Below, in pieces: positions 1 through 6,195 of a stretch of 7,048 nucleotides of DNA. Each line of letters opens with the position of its first letter. The first letter of the stretch is position 1. The notes beneath the pieces were generated by a model. It had not been told where the DNA came from, ran no database searches, and was given only the letters and a program-made list of their open reading frames with translations. This stretch comes from Thermoplasmata archaeon (GTDB taxonomy: Archaea; Thermoplasmatota; Thermoplasmata; Thermoplasmatales; Aciduliprofundaceae), in assembly GCA_021160945.1 (NCBI GenBank), contig JAGHBQ010000114.1, positions 1-7,048 of the forward strand, written 5' to 3'. A program made the position numbers and the translations under genes.

Positions 1-877
1 CACCAATAACTGCTGTTATGGCGCCGAGGATTCCTCGAATATTGATCTTTTCTCCATAAAGGAAATAGACTACGGGTATTATCATTATCGGGGTTAGAGA
101 CATTAGAGTTGAGGCAATGCCTACCTGTGCATAGTTTATGGCCACCATAGAAAGCCACAGACCTAAAAATGGACCTATTACGGATGCTACTATTGTAAGT
201 TTCATTGCATAGGTATCCTTAAATGATGAGATTATTTTTCTAGGGCTTTTCCAGATAAGGATGGCAATCCATATTACTACTGTAGCCACAGCTACTCTTA
301 TCAGAGAGGCTGAAAGAGGAGATAGTGGGGTGCCTGTGTAAAGCATTCCGTATTTGGATATAACTGCTCCTATGCCCTGACCTGCTGCTGCAGTTATACC
401 AAGAAGGACTCCCATAATTTTATTCCCATAAATTTGAGATGATTCTTCCTTTTCAACAATCACAATCCACACGCCAAAAAATGCTAGAAAAACACCTATA
501 AGGGCAAGGGGAGATGGAAATTCCTGGAGAACCACAAAGCCACCTATAAGAGAGAAAATAGGTGCCATAGAAGAAACAAGTATGGCCCTTCGAGGGCCGA
601 TTTCTATCAATGCACCAAAATATGCAAAGTCTCCAACGGCAAGACCAATTATTCCACTTATCGATAAATAAAGAAACTGCATATGAGATATGGAGGGAAA
701 GAAAGAACCCAAAAGAAGATAGTGTGTTAAAGAGAGAAGAAAGCAACCTATGAGAATTCTTATTGCGTTGAGATTGAAGGGTCCAATTCTTTTTCCCACT
801 GAAGTGAAAAGTACGGAGGCAAACGTCCAGAGCATTGCGGCAGAAAGAGCAGCAAGTTCTCCAAGGAAAGAATGCAT
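1..877 (-). CDS. EamA/DMT-family multi-pass membrane transporter (3' end cut by window edge)
   Basis: Translating the minus strand from an ATG at 877 gives 292 open codons that run off the left edge. The protein is a string of hydrophobic segments with an internal two-fold repeat, as in the 10-helix drug/metabolite transporters of the EamA family. The first half covers residues about 1-141 and the second about 152-292. Family-like signatures are GDFAYFGALIEIGPRRAILV (about 82-101), followed by MAPIF, and near the C-terminus GEKINIRGILGA (about 275-286), the usual E-x-hydrophobic-x-x-x-x-G ending. Family members are near 300 residues, so only a few residues are probably missing. It should sit in the cytoplasmic membrane and export or import a small metabolite; the substrate cannot be read from sequence. 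There is no Shine-Dalgarno before the ATG, but a TATA-like box lies about 25 bases upstream, suggesting a leaderless transcript separate from the upstream synthase gene. Family call is strong; function is open. Confidence 0.88.
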   Translation of the reverse strand, partial: MHSFLGELAALSAAMLWTFASVLFTSVGKRIGPFNLNAIRILIGCFLLSLTHYLLLGSFFPSISHMQFLYLSISGIIGLAVGDFAYFGALIEIGPRRAILVSSMAPIFSLIGGFVVLQEFPSPLALIGVFLAFFGVWIVIVEKEESSQIYGNKIMGVLLGITAAAGQGIGAVISKYGMLYTGTPLSPLSASLIRVAVATVVIWIAILIWKSPRKIISSFKDTYAMKLTIVASVIGPFLGLWLSMVAINYAQVGIASTLMSLTPIMIIPVVYFLYGEKINIRGILGAITAVIG

Positions 878-896
878 CAGAGGGAAAATGAGAAAA

Positions 897-907
897 ATAT
901 AAAATAA
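897..907 (-). promoter_or_regulatory. TATA-like box for the EamA transporter gene
   Basis: The minus strand reads TTATTTTATAT in the 35-base gap between the synthase stop (913) and the transporter ATG (877). Its centre lies about 25 bases before the ATG, the spacing expected of an archaeal TATA box driving a transcript that starts at or next to the start codon. The gap is T-rich overall, so the same bases could instead act as a terminator for the upstream operon, or do both. Confidence 0.4.
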
Positions 908-912
908 TTTTT

Positions 913-1965
913 CTAATAGTTTCTTTGAATCATGTAATCCGCAAACCACAGAAGTACTTTTTTAATCTCTTCATTTTTCACATCTAAGCGATTAAGAGCC
1001 TCTTTTCCCTCTCTCACAAGTCTCTCTGCAATTTCCCTGCTGTAATCCAGAGAACCCGTTTCTCTCACAATTTTTCGCACCTCATTCAGCTGCTCTAAAG
1101 TTAGGGCAGGATTACCAAGTGCTCTCTCAATAATTCTCCTTTCCTCCTCAGAGCTCCTTTCCAGCGCTTTTATTATGAGCAATGTCTTTTTTCCCTCGGC
1201 CAGATCACTGGTAACAGGCTTTCCCAGTTTCTCCTCGCTTCCAAACAGGCCAAGGATATCATCCTGAATTTGAAAGGCCACTCCCACGGGTATTGCAAAA
1301 TTCTCAATACCTTCACCTGTGTGCCCTGCAAGTATTGCTCCCAAAACTAAAGGACCCTCGATTGTGTATCTAGCAGTTTTGTATTTGTGTAATAGAAGAA
1401 GATCCTCCTCTCCAAAATTATCTACCATTCCTGAATATATATCTATTATTTGTCCGTAACCGGTGTATTCAATGATTTCATTCAATTTTTCTATGGCCCT
1501 TACCTTTCTTTCAGGAGGAAAATCTGAGGAGGTGAGGATTTCCATGGCATAGGCATCTGCAAGATCTCCAAGAATTATCCCCATATTTTCACCAAATCTT
1601 TTTGGGCTTCCTCCAAAACCATTTTTGAGGTGCAGATCCTCATAAATCCTGTGTACGGTCTTCCTTCCTCTTCTCAACTCACTCTGATCCATTATGTCAT
1701 CATGTATGAGAAGATAGGACTGGATGAGCTCCAGAGATGAGGCTGCCTTTATTATCTCCTCTCCCATACCTCCAAAAAGTTTGTACCCAAAAACCATAAG
1801 TATAGCACGGATTCTCTTTCCACCACGCAATGTATACTCCTCCAGAATTTCGCAAGCTTCTCTTGAACTCCAGTGCTCCAGTTTTTTCTTTTTCTCCGCA
1901 AAGAATTCTATAAGGTAGCCTTCTATCTTCTCTTTATATTCCCTTATAAGCTCCATGGGATCCAT
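913..1965 (-). CDS. Geranylgeranyl diphosphate synthase (trans-polyprenyl synthetase family)
   Basis: This 350-residue soluble all-helical prenyltransferase of the polyprenyl_synt family condenses IPP with allylic diphosphates. In archaea the usual product is C20 GGPP, precursor of the phytanyl/biphytanyl chains of membrane ether lipids. Visible landmarks are GGKRIRA (48-54, IPP binding), the first Asp-rich motif DDIMD (89-93) followed by RRGRKTVH (98-105), GDLADAYAMEIL (133-144), the K-T pair of the KTA motif (196-197), and the second Asp-rich motif FQIQDDILG (231-239) with GKPVTSDLAEGKKT (248-261). The residue five before the first DDxxD is Tyr84; an aromatic there limits chain length in short-chain synthases and fits a C20 or C15 product. 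The start is supported by GGTGA four bases before the ATG. It sits 35 bases after the phosphodiesterase and is probably the last gene of the CBS-antiporter block. The reaction class is secure; exact chain length (GGPP, or bifunctional FPP/GGPP) is inferred. idsA or gds would be the usual symbol. Confidence 0.95.
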   Translation of the reverse strand: MDPMELIREYKEKIEGYLIEFFAEKKKKLEHWSSREACEILEEYTLRGGKRIRAILMVFGYKLFGGMGEEIIKAASSLELIQSYLLIHDDIMDQSELRRGRKTVHRIYEDLHLKNGFGGSPKRFGENMGIILGDLADAYAMEILTSSDFPPERKVRAIEKLNEIIEYTGYGQIIDIYSGMVDNFGEEDLLLLHKYKTARYTIEGPLVLGAILAGHTGEGIENFAIPVGVAFQIQDDILGLFGSEEKLGKPVTSDLAEGKKTLLIIKALERSSEEERRIIERALGNPALTLEQLNEVRKIVRETGSLDYSREIAERLVREGKEALNRLDVKNEEIKKVLLWFADYMIQRNY

Positions 1966-1969
1966 TCTT

Positions 1970-1974
1970 TCACC
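1970..1974 (-). promoter_or_regulatory. Ribosome binding site of the GGPP synthase
   Basis: The minus strand reads AAGGTGAAAGA immediately before the ATG at 1965. GGTGA matches the complement of the archaeal 16S 3' tail, with four bases between it and the start codon. It fixes the start at 1965 rather than at the in-frame ATG three codons in, and shows that this gene is translated from a leadered, internal position in a transcript. Confidence 0.7.
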
Positions 1975-2000
1975 TTATTTCCCCATGGGAAAGAGGATAA

Positions 2001-3062
2001 TTAACTTTTCTCACACAGCACCACGAAGGGCACCAGCATCTCCTCTTCGCTCAACCCGCCATGTAGTCCGCATGCTCTGAATCTTCTATTCCACACGCCA
2101 CAAGAATCAGGAGGAAGGAGAATGTAGTCCGGTACCCTTTTTTCAATTGATGGATGTCCCGCACCCTCCCCAAGGATTCCTGATTGCAGTAGCTCGCTTT
2201 TTTCAAGCACAGTGCCCATATTTTCGGGAGGTGCGCATGAATAGATAAAAAGATCCCGGGGTGAGCCACCAGGCGGATACGGACAGTTCCATGGAATTAC
2301 CTCTATTTTTTCCATATCCACCTGCCCGTGGTCCGCTGCAATTATAATCATTGCATCGCAGCTTTTCCTCAATTTTTCTACCTCTTCCACAATTTCCATA
2401 AGCACCTCTCGTGTCTCAGGGGAATGCACTCCGTATAAATGCTCCGTAGTATCCAGATAATCAAGGTAAAGATATACGAAGTCCTCGTTTCTCTTTCTCA
2501 GTAGGAGGAATGCTTCATGCAGGTCTCTGTAGGGTACGATTTCCGCAGTATCCATAAGAAATCTGGTGTATGATGCATCTGCATATTCACTGCGTATCAA
2601 TGCAGCACTTATCATCCCCTCTTCTCTCAATCTCTGAAATATCGTGGGAAGTGCGAAGAGTTTATTTGGGGAATAACCCATTTTGAGCAGAAGGTCGTTC
2701 TCCCTTGATTCCTCTGTCGTGAAGGGTAGCGTTTTTATCACTCCTCCATATTCCTCATAAAACATCCTGAATTCTAGAATTCCGTGCTCTATGGGCTTGA
2801 GACCTGTGTAAAGGGTGGTGAGCACATTTGCCGTGGTGCTGGGAAAAAGGGATGTGAGCACTGTGTACTCACTCCACATATCTTCTAGATGGTATTTTTT
2901 GAATAGATTCATTCCCAGTGCGTCAATGAGAATAAGGATGAGCTTATCCTCTCTCAAATCTCTGTAATTTTCAAGACTCTGTGGCTCCTGGATACCCAGA
3001 ATGTTCAGCACCGTGTAAGGTATGTTATACACACCTCTTCTAAAATCGGGGAACACGGGCAT
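2001..3062 (-). CDS. Alkaline-phosphatase-superfamily phosphodiesterase/nucleotide pyrophosphatase-like protein
   Basis: This 353-residue protein belongs to the type I phosphodiesterase/nucleotide pyrophosphatase branch of the alkaline phosphatase superfamily, which uses two metal ions and a Thr/Ser nucleophile to hydrolyse phosphate esters. The whole active-site set is visible: LILILIDALG (41-50) with metal-binding Asp47; LFPSTTANVLTTLYTG (72-87) with nucleophile Thr77, followed by KPIEHGI (89-95); YLDTTEHLYG (202-211) with Asp204 and His208; AADHG (242-246) with Asp244 and His245; and GLHGGLSEEEMLVPF (332-346) with His334. I see no signal peptide or membrane helix, so it is probably cytoplasmic, unlike many secreted NPP enzymes. 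It starts one base after the antiporter stop codon, preceded by GGGAGG, so the two are almost certainly co-transcribed and probably translationally coupled. The substrate is unknown. Related superfamily members hydrolyse nucleotides, phosphonates or phospholipids, and nothing here discriminates. Catalytically it looks complete. Confidence 0.88.
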   Translation of the reverse strand: MPVFPDFRRGVYNIPYTVLNILGIQEPQSLENYRDLREDKLILILIDALGMNLFKKYHLEDMWSEYTVLTSLFPSTTANVLTTLYTGLKPIEHGILEFRMFYEEYGGVIKTLPFTTEESRENDLLLKMGYSPNKLFALPTIFQRLREEGMISAALIRSEYADASYTRFLMDTAEIVPYRDLHEAFLLLRKRNEDFVYLYLDYLDTTEHLYGVHSPETREVLMEIVEEVEKLRKSCDAMIIIAADHGQVDMEKIEVIPWNCPYPPGGSPRDLFIYSCAPPENMGTVLEKSELLQSGILGEGAGHPSIEKRVPDYILLPPDSCGVWNRRFRACGLHGGLSEEEMLVPFVVLCEKS

Positions 3063-3063
3063 C

Positions 3064-4257
3064 TCATGCCTCCCTGGAGCGGTACAGCTTCTTTAACATG
3101 ATTGGCACAGTGAGAGAAGAAATAATAACATACGTAATTTTGAGGGCCATAATCTGGCTTCCTAGAGGTTGTCCGAAGATTCCTTTCCCATAAGCCAGGG
3201 TGACTATAACTAAGGCAACTTCCATTTCAGGGACCATCCCGACTCCAATTCTCAATGCATCTTTCATATTTACCCCTCCTGTCCTGGCACCTATGGCGCA
3301 GCCTATTATTTTGCCTGCAAAAACTATTGGAATGATGGCAAACAAATAAGGGTTGAAATTTTTCAGCATGGGTATATCTACCAAGGTGCCTACATTCACG
3401 AAGAAAATTGGGATAAAAAGTGAATAGGCTATTACTTTTATAGGATTTACAATTTTTCTTTCCTGTGCGGATTGACCTATGAAAAGGCCTGCAAAGAAAG
3501 CTCCAGTGATCATTGCTATATGCGAAATTTCAGCCAAATACGCAAAGAGAAACATTAATCCCAGGGAGAAGGTTACAAGTCCATACGGCCCGTGAAAATA
3601 TTCATCTGCAAGGTTCATCACCCTATCTATTATTTTAAATTTTCCAAGAAAATAAATGATGAGGAAAAATACACTAAGACCCACAGCCATTTCGATTATC
3701 TCTCCATGGCTGAGCACGAGAGTAATAAGAATTATGCCAAATACATCATCGGCCACGGCTGCTGTTAAAATTGTGTTGCCCACTTTAGTATTTAATATTC
3801 CAAGATCCATTAGGGTTCTCACAGTAACACCAACACTAGTTGCTGTGAATATGGTGGCTAGCACAATCCCCACTTGTAGTTTCATGTGAAGAATGAAGTG
3901 CGCAAAAAGAAAAACTAGAATGAATGTAGTAAAAACTCCCAATGCTCCTGTAAGTAAACCTGATTTACCGCTCTTTTTTAAATCCTCCAGGTTTGTCTCC
4001 ATCCCCGAAAGGAAAAGAAGAAGAATTATTCCGGTGTCGGCAAAAAATTGAAAGGCGGGATGTGAAACTTCCAGATTTAAGGAGAAGTTATAGTTACCGA
4101 TAATTCCCGTGTCTGGTACTAAAAAATTAAAAATTGAGAAAATTATCCCTATGAGGATTTCTCCTATAACGGCAGGTTGATTTTTTCTTATAAACAATTC
4201 GTCAACTATTTTAACAAGAATCAATGCTAGGGCAAGTTCAATCAGCATTTTTAACAC
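3064..4257 (-). CDS. Kef/NapA-type monovalent cation:proton antiporter (CPA2 family)
   Basis: This 397-residue polytopic membrane protein of the Na+/H+ exchanger superfamily has about a dozen hydrophobic segments. Diagnostic stretches are NQPAVIGEILIGI (26-38), DTGIILLLFLSGMETNL (74-90), the ion-site motif VADDVFG (168-174) with the Asp170-Asp171 pair, GAFFAGLFIG (252-261), PIFFVNVGTLVD (283-294), Lys316 in FAGKIIG, and PEMEVALVI (343-351). By analogy with NapA/NhaA, a DD pair plus a conserved Lys suggests electrogenic Na+(or K+)/H+ exchange. The usual Arg of the P-R-x-E-V-A motif is Glu344 here. No C-terminal KTN/TrkA domain is present; the protein stops about 7 residues after the last helix. 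The start shown is GTG. An ATG three codons in (4248), preceded by GAGTG at good spacing, is an equally good or better choice. Either way the start overlaps the end of the CBS-domain gene, suggesting coupling and a functional link. The transported ion is not determinable from sequence. Confidence 0.92.
   Translation of the reverse strand: MLKMLIELALALILVKIVDELFIRKNQPAVIGEILIGIIFSIFNFLVPDTGIIGNYNFSLNLEVSHPAFQFFADTGIILLLFLSGMETNLEDLKKSGKSGLLTGALGVFTTFILVFLFAHFILHMKLQVGIVLATIFTATSVGVTVRTLMDLGILNTKVGNTILTAAVADDVFGIILITLVLSHGEIIEMAVGLSVFFLIIYFLGKFKIIDRVMNLADEYFHGPYGLVTFSLGLMFLFAYLAEISHIAMITGAFFAGLFIGQSAQERKIVNPIKVIAYSLFIPIFFVNVGTLVDIPMLKNFNPYLFAIIPIVFAGKIIGCAIGARTGGVNMKDALRIGVGMVPEMEVALVIVTLAYGKGIFGQPLGSQIMALKITYVIISSLTVPIMLKKLYRSREA
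3069..3074 (-). promoter_or_regulatory. Ribosome binding site of the phosphodiesterase, inside the antiporter's last codons
   Basis: The minus strand reads GGGAGGCATGAGATG, with GGGAGG six to seven bases before the ATG at 3062. It overlaps the final codons of the antiporter, whose TGA stop lies one base before this ATG. Terminating ribosomes would be placed on the next start, so translational coupling is likely. Confidence 0.7.
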
Positions 4258-4687
4258 TCTCGATCCAAGAAATTATCATCTCGAGAATGTTAAGATCTCC
4301 AATCACATGCATCTCTTCATCCACAACAGGCAACTCCTTCAGATTATTTTTGAACATCTTTATGAATGCACTGGTAATATCTTCGTCATCATGCACATAC
4401 ACTGGAGGAAGCATTATATCCTTGGCTTTAGGAGTACCACTGAGCAATACAGGAAATCTGTAGAGAATGTATTCCTGAGGGATATATTCTGAATAAAGAT
4501 ATTGCACCAGCTCTATCACAGGAATCACTCCCGCCAATTTATTCTCTTTATTGACAACATAAACCGTTCTTGTTTTGGGATCTCTCACCATTTCTTCAGC
4601 AATTTTCAGAAGGTCTTCATCCTCCCCAACAATGGAGGCTTCTTGAGTTATGAAATTTCTAATATCTTTGACCTTCATTTTTTCCAT
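4238..4687 (-). CDS. Stand-alone two-CBS-domain protein, probable regulator of the antiporter
   Basis: This 149-residue soluble protein consists of almost nothing but two CBS repeats, at about 5-62 and 86-142. Each ends in the characteristic strand-Gly-helix signature: KLAGVIPVIELV (50-61) and HVIGDLNILEMI (127-138). CBS pairs form a Bateman module that in many families binds AMP, ATP or S-adenosylmethionine and switches an attached enzyme or transporter. Here no effector domain is fused, but the gene overlaps the antiporter start by 11 to 20 bases, so the effector is probably the exchanger (inference). The usual T/S-x-x-D ribose contact in the second repeat is N133-I-L-E136, so the nucleotide preference may differ or binding may be weak. 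Two in-frame ATGs exist, residues 1 and 4. The first is preferred because it lies about 28 bases after a TATA box with a purine-rich BRE, matching a near-leaderless start. This gene probably leads the operon CBS, antiporter, phosphodiesterase, GGPP synthase. Confidence 0.87.
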   Translation of the reverse strand: MEKMKVKDIRNFITQEASIVGEDEDLLKIAEEMVRDPKTRTVYVVNKENKLAGVIPVIELVQYLYSEYIPQEYILYRFPVLLSGTPKAKDIMLPPVYVHDDEDITSAFIKMFKNNLKELPVVDEEMHVIGDLNILEMIISWIESVKNAD

Positions 4688-4710
4688 GGGGGATGGATAA
4701 GGGGAAATTG

Positions 4711-4725
4711 AAGATAAACTTTTTC
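4711..4725 (-). promoter_or_regulatory. BRE/TATA promoter of the CBS-antiporter operon
   Basis: The minus strand reads GAAAAAGTTTATCTT: a purine-rich BRE-like stretch followed by a TATA-like TTTATC centred about 28 bases before the ATG at 4687. It lies in the 40-base gap just after the sensor gene's stop codon (4728-4730). There is no Shine-Dalgarno before the ATG, which fits a leaderless or nearly leaderless transcript. No strong T-tract precedes it, so some read-through from the sensor gene is possible. Confidence 0.5.
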
Positions 4726-4727
4726 TT

Positions 4728-6131
4728 TTATCTTTCGCTCAGAAATTTCTTTAACATCTCCTCCCTCATATAAATTTTGTCTATTCTTCTCATGACCTCG
4801 GTTATCTTTTCCACCTCCTTTAAAATTTTTTTTCTTGTGTCTTCATTCACTTCAATTTCTGCTATTCCCTGAATCACAGCCAGAGGATTTCTTATTCCAT
4901 CTACCATCTCCGTGAGTTCGCGCATAGTTCTCTCCAGTTCATTGTAAGCCACCATCTTCTCTTTTTCCAGTCTCACGGCATTTATTGAAAAAGCAATCTC
5001 TCTGGCTATTGAGCTCAGAAGCCCATATTCTTCTTTGCTTATATCTTCTCTAACAGCCACAACAAAGAAACCAATTATTTTACTATTGATTTTAAGAGGG
5101 AAAATAAGGAAATTACCATCCTCCACACTAATACTCTTCTGTCCATCCCATTTTAGAAGAAGCTCTTTTATTTCCTCCTCTACTTTGCAATTGTGGGATG
5201 CTATTAGTTTCAGATCCTTTCCCTTTTTCAGCAGAAGACAAGAGCCTTTGAGTTTCTCCCAACGAGCCAATTTGTTGCAAACCATATTCACTATGTTTTC
5301 TTCATCCTTCTCTCTAAACAATATTCTCTGGATATCGTTTATAATCTTTAGTATTTGGTTATACTGCTTTAGATAATTTATCAGTTTTTCCTGAACTTTG
5401 TAGATGATTGTGACATCCTTTGCAAAGTGCATGAATTTTCTTTTACTTTCACCAGGCAGAATATAAGGTGCAACAGTTACCAGATATCTTCCATTTACAG
5501 TTTCCATAGTCATTTCATTGAGCTGAAAATTTCCTCCCCTTTTCACAAGCTCTATGAAAGGGCATCCCTCAGGGGGCATCGAAGTGTTGTGAAATAGTTG
5601 ATAACATTTTTTGCCCACAATCTCACCTTTATCTTTACCAAGGAGCTTCATGGTTGTCTCATTTGCATCCAGAATAGTCTGATTTTCCGATAAAATTATA
5701 ATGGATTCTGGAATGGAATCAAAAAGCTTGAGCCATTCCTCCTTTAACTTCTTTTCCCTCTGATAGCTTTCCATGAGCTCAGTGATATCTTCCACAATAC
5801 CATCATAATACACATTTCCTTCATCGTCTGTAACCTTGAGAGCATATTCCATAACATACACATTTCTTCCATCCTTTGTTTTCCATGCAGAAGTGCCGAT
5901 AAAATATCCCTTCTTCTCAATCTCCTCTTTAAATTTCTTCCTCTTATATTCTGGATGATAATAAGAAGAATTCTCAAGATTTCTTTTCTTCAATTCCTCG
6001 GCATTCTCATAGCCCAGCAATTTCACAAGAAAGGGATTAACATACACAATCTTTCCATCTGGAGTGGTGCGATAAACACCCACATTGGCAATTTCAAATA
6101 TTCCATCGTAATTAATAGGAAAAGACTTCAT
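4728..6131 (-). CDS. PAS-PAS-GAF sensor protein with degenerate histidine-kinase dimerisation segment and no ATPase domain
   Basis: This is a 467-residue cytoplasmic sensory protein with no membrane segment. PAS domain 1 spans about 10-120, with YRTTPDGKIVYVNPFLVKLLGY (20-41, quoted here only by its ends: YRTTPDG and LLGY) and the closing G-I-V-E-D-I-T-E at 111-118. PAS domain 2 spans about 130-245 and contains a Cys/His cluster: Cys176, His181 and Cys190 in GKKCYQLFHN...PPEGCPF. A GAF-like domain follows at about 258-390 (FPLKINSKIIGFFVVAV, 344-360), then a helical segment, 391-460. That segment contains DGIRNPLAVIQG (411-422), an unmistakable H-box relative of H-E-I-R-N-P-L in which the phospho-accepting His is Asp411. 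No N, G1 or G2 box of a HATPase follows; the protein simply ends. It therefore cannot autophosphorylate on its own as a classical kinase. It may be a sensor that dimerises, a phosphatase-like partner, or a remnant. GAGGT precedes the ATG by five bases, supporting the start. No response regulator is adjacent. Confidence 0.9.
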   Translation of the reverse strand: MKSFPINYDGIFEIANVGVYRTTPDGKIVYVNPFLVKLLGYENAEELKKRNLENSSYYHPEYKRKKFKEEIEKKGYFIGTSAWKTKDGRNVYVMEYALKVTDDEGNVYYDGIVEDITELMESYQREKKLKEEWLKLFDSIPESIIILSENQTILDANETTMKLLGKDKGEIVGKKCYQLFHNTSMPPEGCPFIELVKRGGNFQLNEMTMETVNGRYLVTVAPYILPGESKRKFMHFAKDVTIIYKVQEKLINYLKQYNQILKIINDIQRILFREKDEENIVNMVCNKLARWEKLKGSCLLLKKGKDLKLIASHNCKVEEEIKELLLKWDGQKSISVEDGNFLIFPLKINSKIIGFFVVAVREDISKEEYGLLSSIAREIAFSINAVRLEKEKMVAYNELERTMRELTEMVDGIRNPLAVIQGIAEIEVNEDTRKKILKEVEKITEVMRRIDKIYMREEMLKKFLSER

Positions 6132-6135
6132 GTTT

Positions 6136-6140
6136 ACCTC
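6136..6140 (-). promoter_or_regulatory. Ribosome binding site of the PAS sensor gene
   Basis: The minus strand reads GAGGTAAACATG. GAGGT matches the anti-Shine-Dalgarno of archaeal 16S rRNA, with four bases before the ATG at 6131. It implies a leadered transcript, in contrast to the apparently leaderless CBS and HAD genes nearby. Confidence 0.6.
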
Positions 6141-6151
6141 ATTGATAAAAA

Positions 6152-6173
6152 CTATTTAAGCTCTTCTTAAAAA
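6152..6173 (-). promoter_or_regulatory. Candidate promoter(s) of the PAS sensor gene
   Basis: Two TATA-like stretches lie on the minus strand in the 64-base gap. CTTAAATAG, with purine-rich AAGAAGAG before it, is centred about 25 bases from the ATG. CTTTTTAAG is centred about 38 bases from it. The nearer box would put the transcript start at the ATG and exclude the GAGGT ribosome site; the farther box would include it. Which one is used cannot be decided from sequence. Confidence 0.4.
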
Positions 6174-6195
6174 GTTGATGAGAAATTTTTCTTTT

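Noticed and set aside
453..746. 97-codon minus-strand open frame
   Set aside because: It is in another frame within the EamA transporter, whose own frame is continuous over 292 codons with family motifs; the alternative is Cys/Trp/Ser-rich.
2051..2269. 72-codon minus-strand open frame
   Set aside because: Out-of-frame within the phosphodiesterase gene, which has its C-terminal His334 motif in the main frame.
5035..5376. 113-codon open frame on the plus strand
   Set aside because: Antisense to the GAF region of the sensor gene, low-complexity Ser/Leu/Ile/Phe translation, no promoter or ribosome site seen.
6181..6192. Inverted repeat AGAAA-TT-TTTCT after the HAD gene, considered as a terminator hairpin
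   Set aside because: Five A/T-rich pairs with a two-base loop cannot form a stable hairpin, and in the minus-strand transcript the stop codon is followed by an A-rich rather than a T-rich run.
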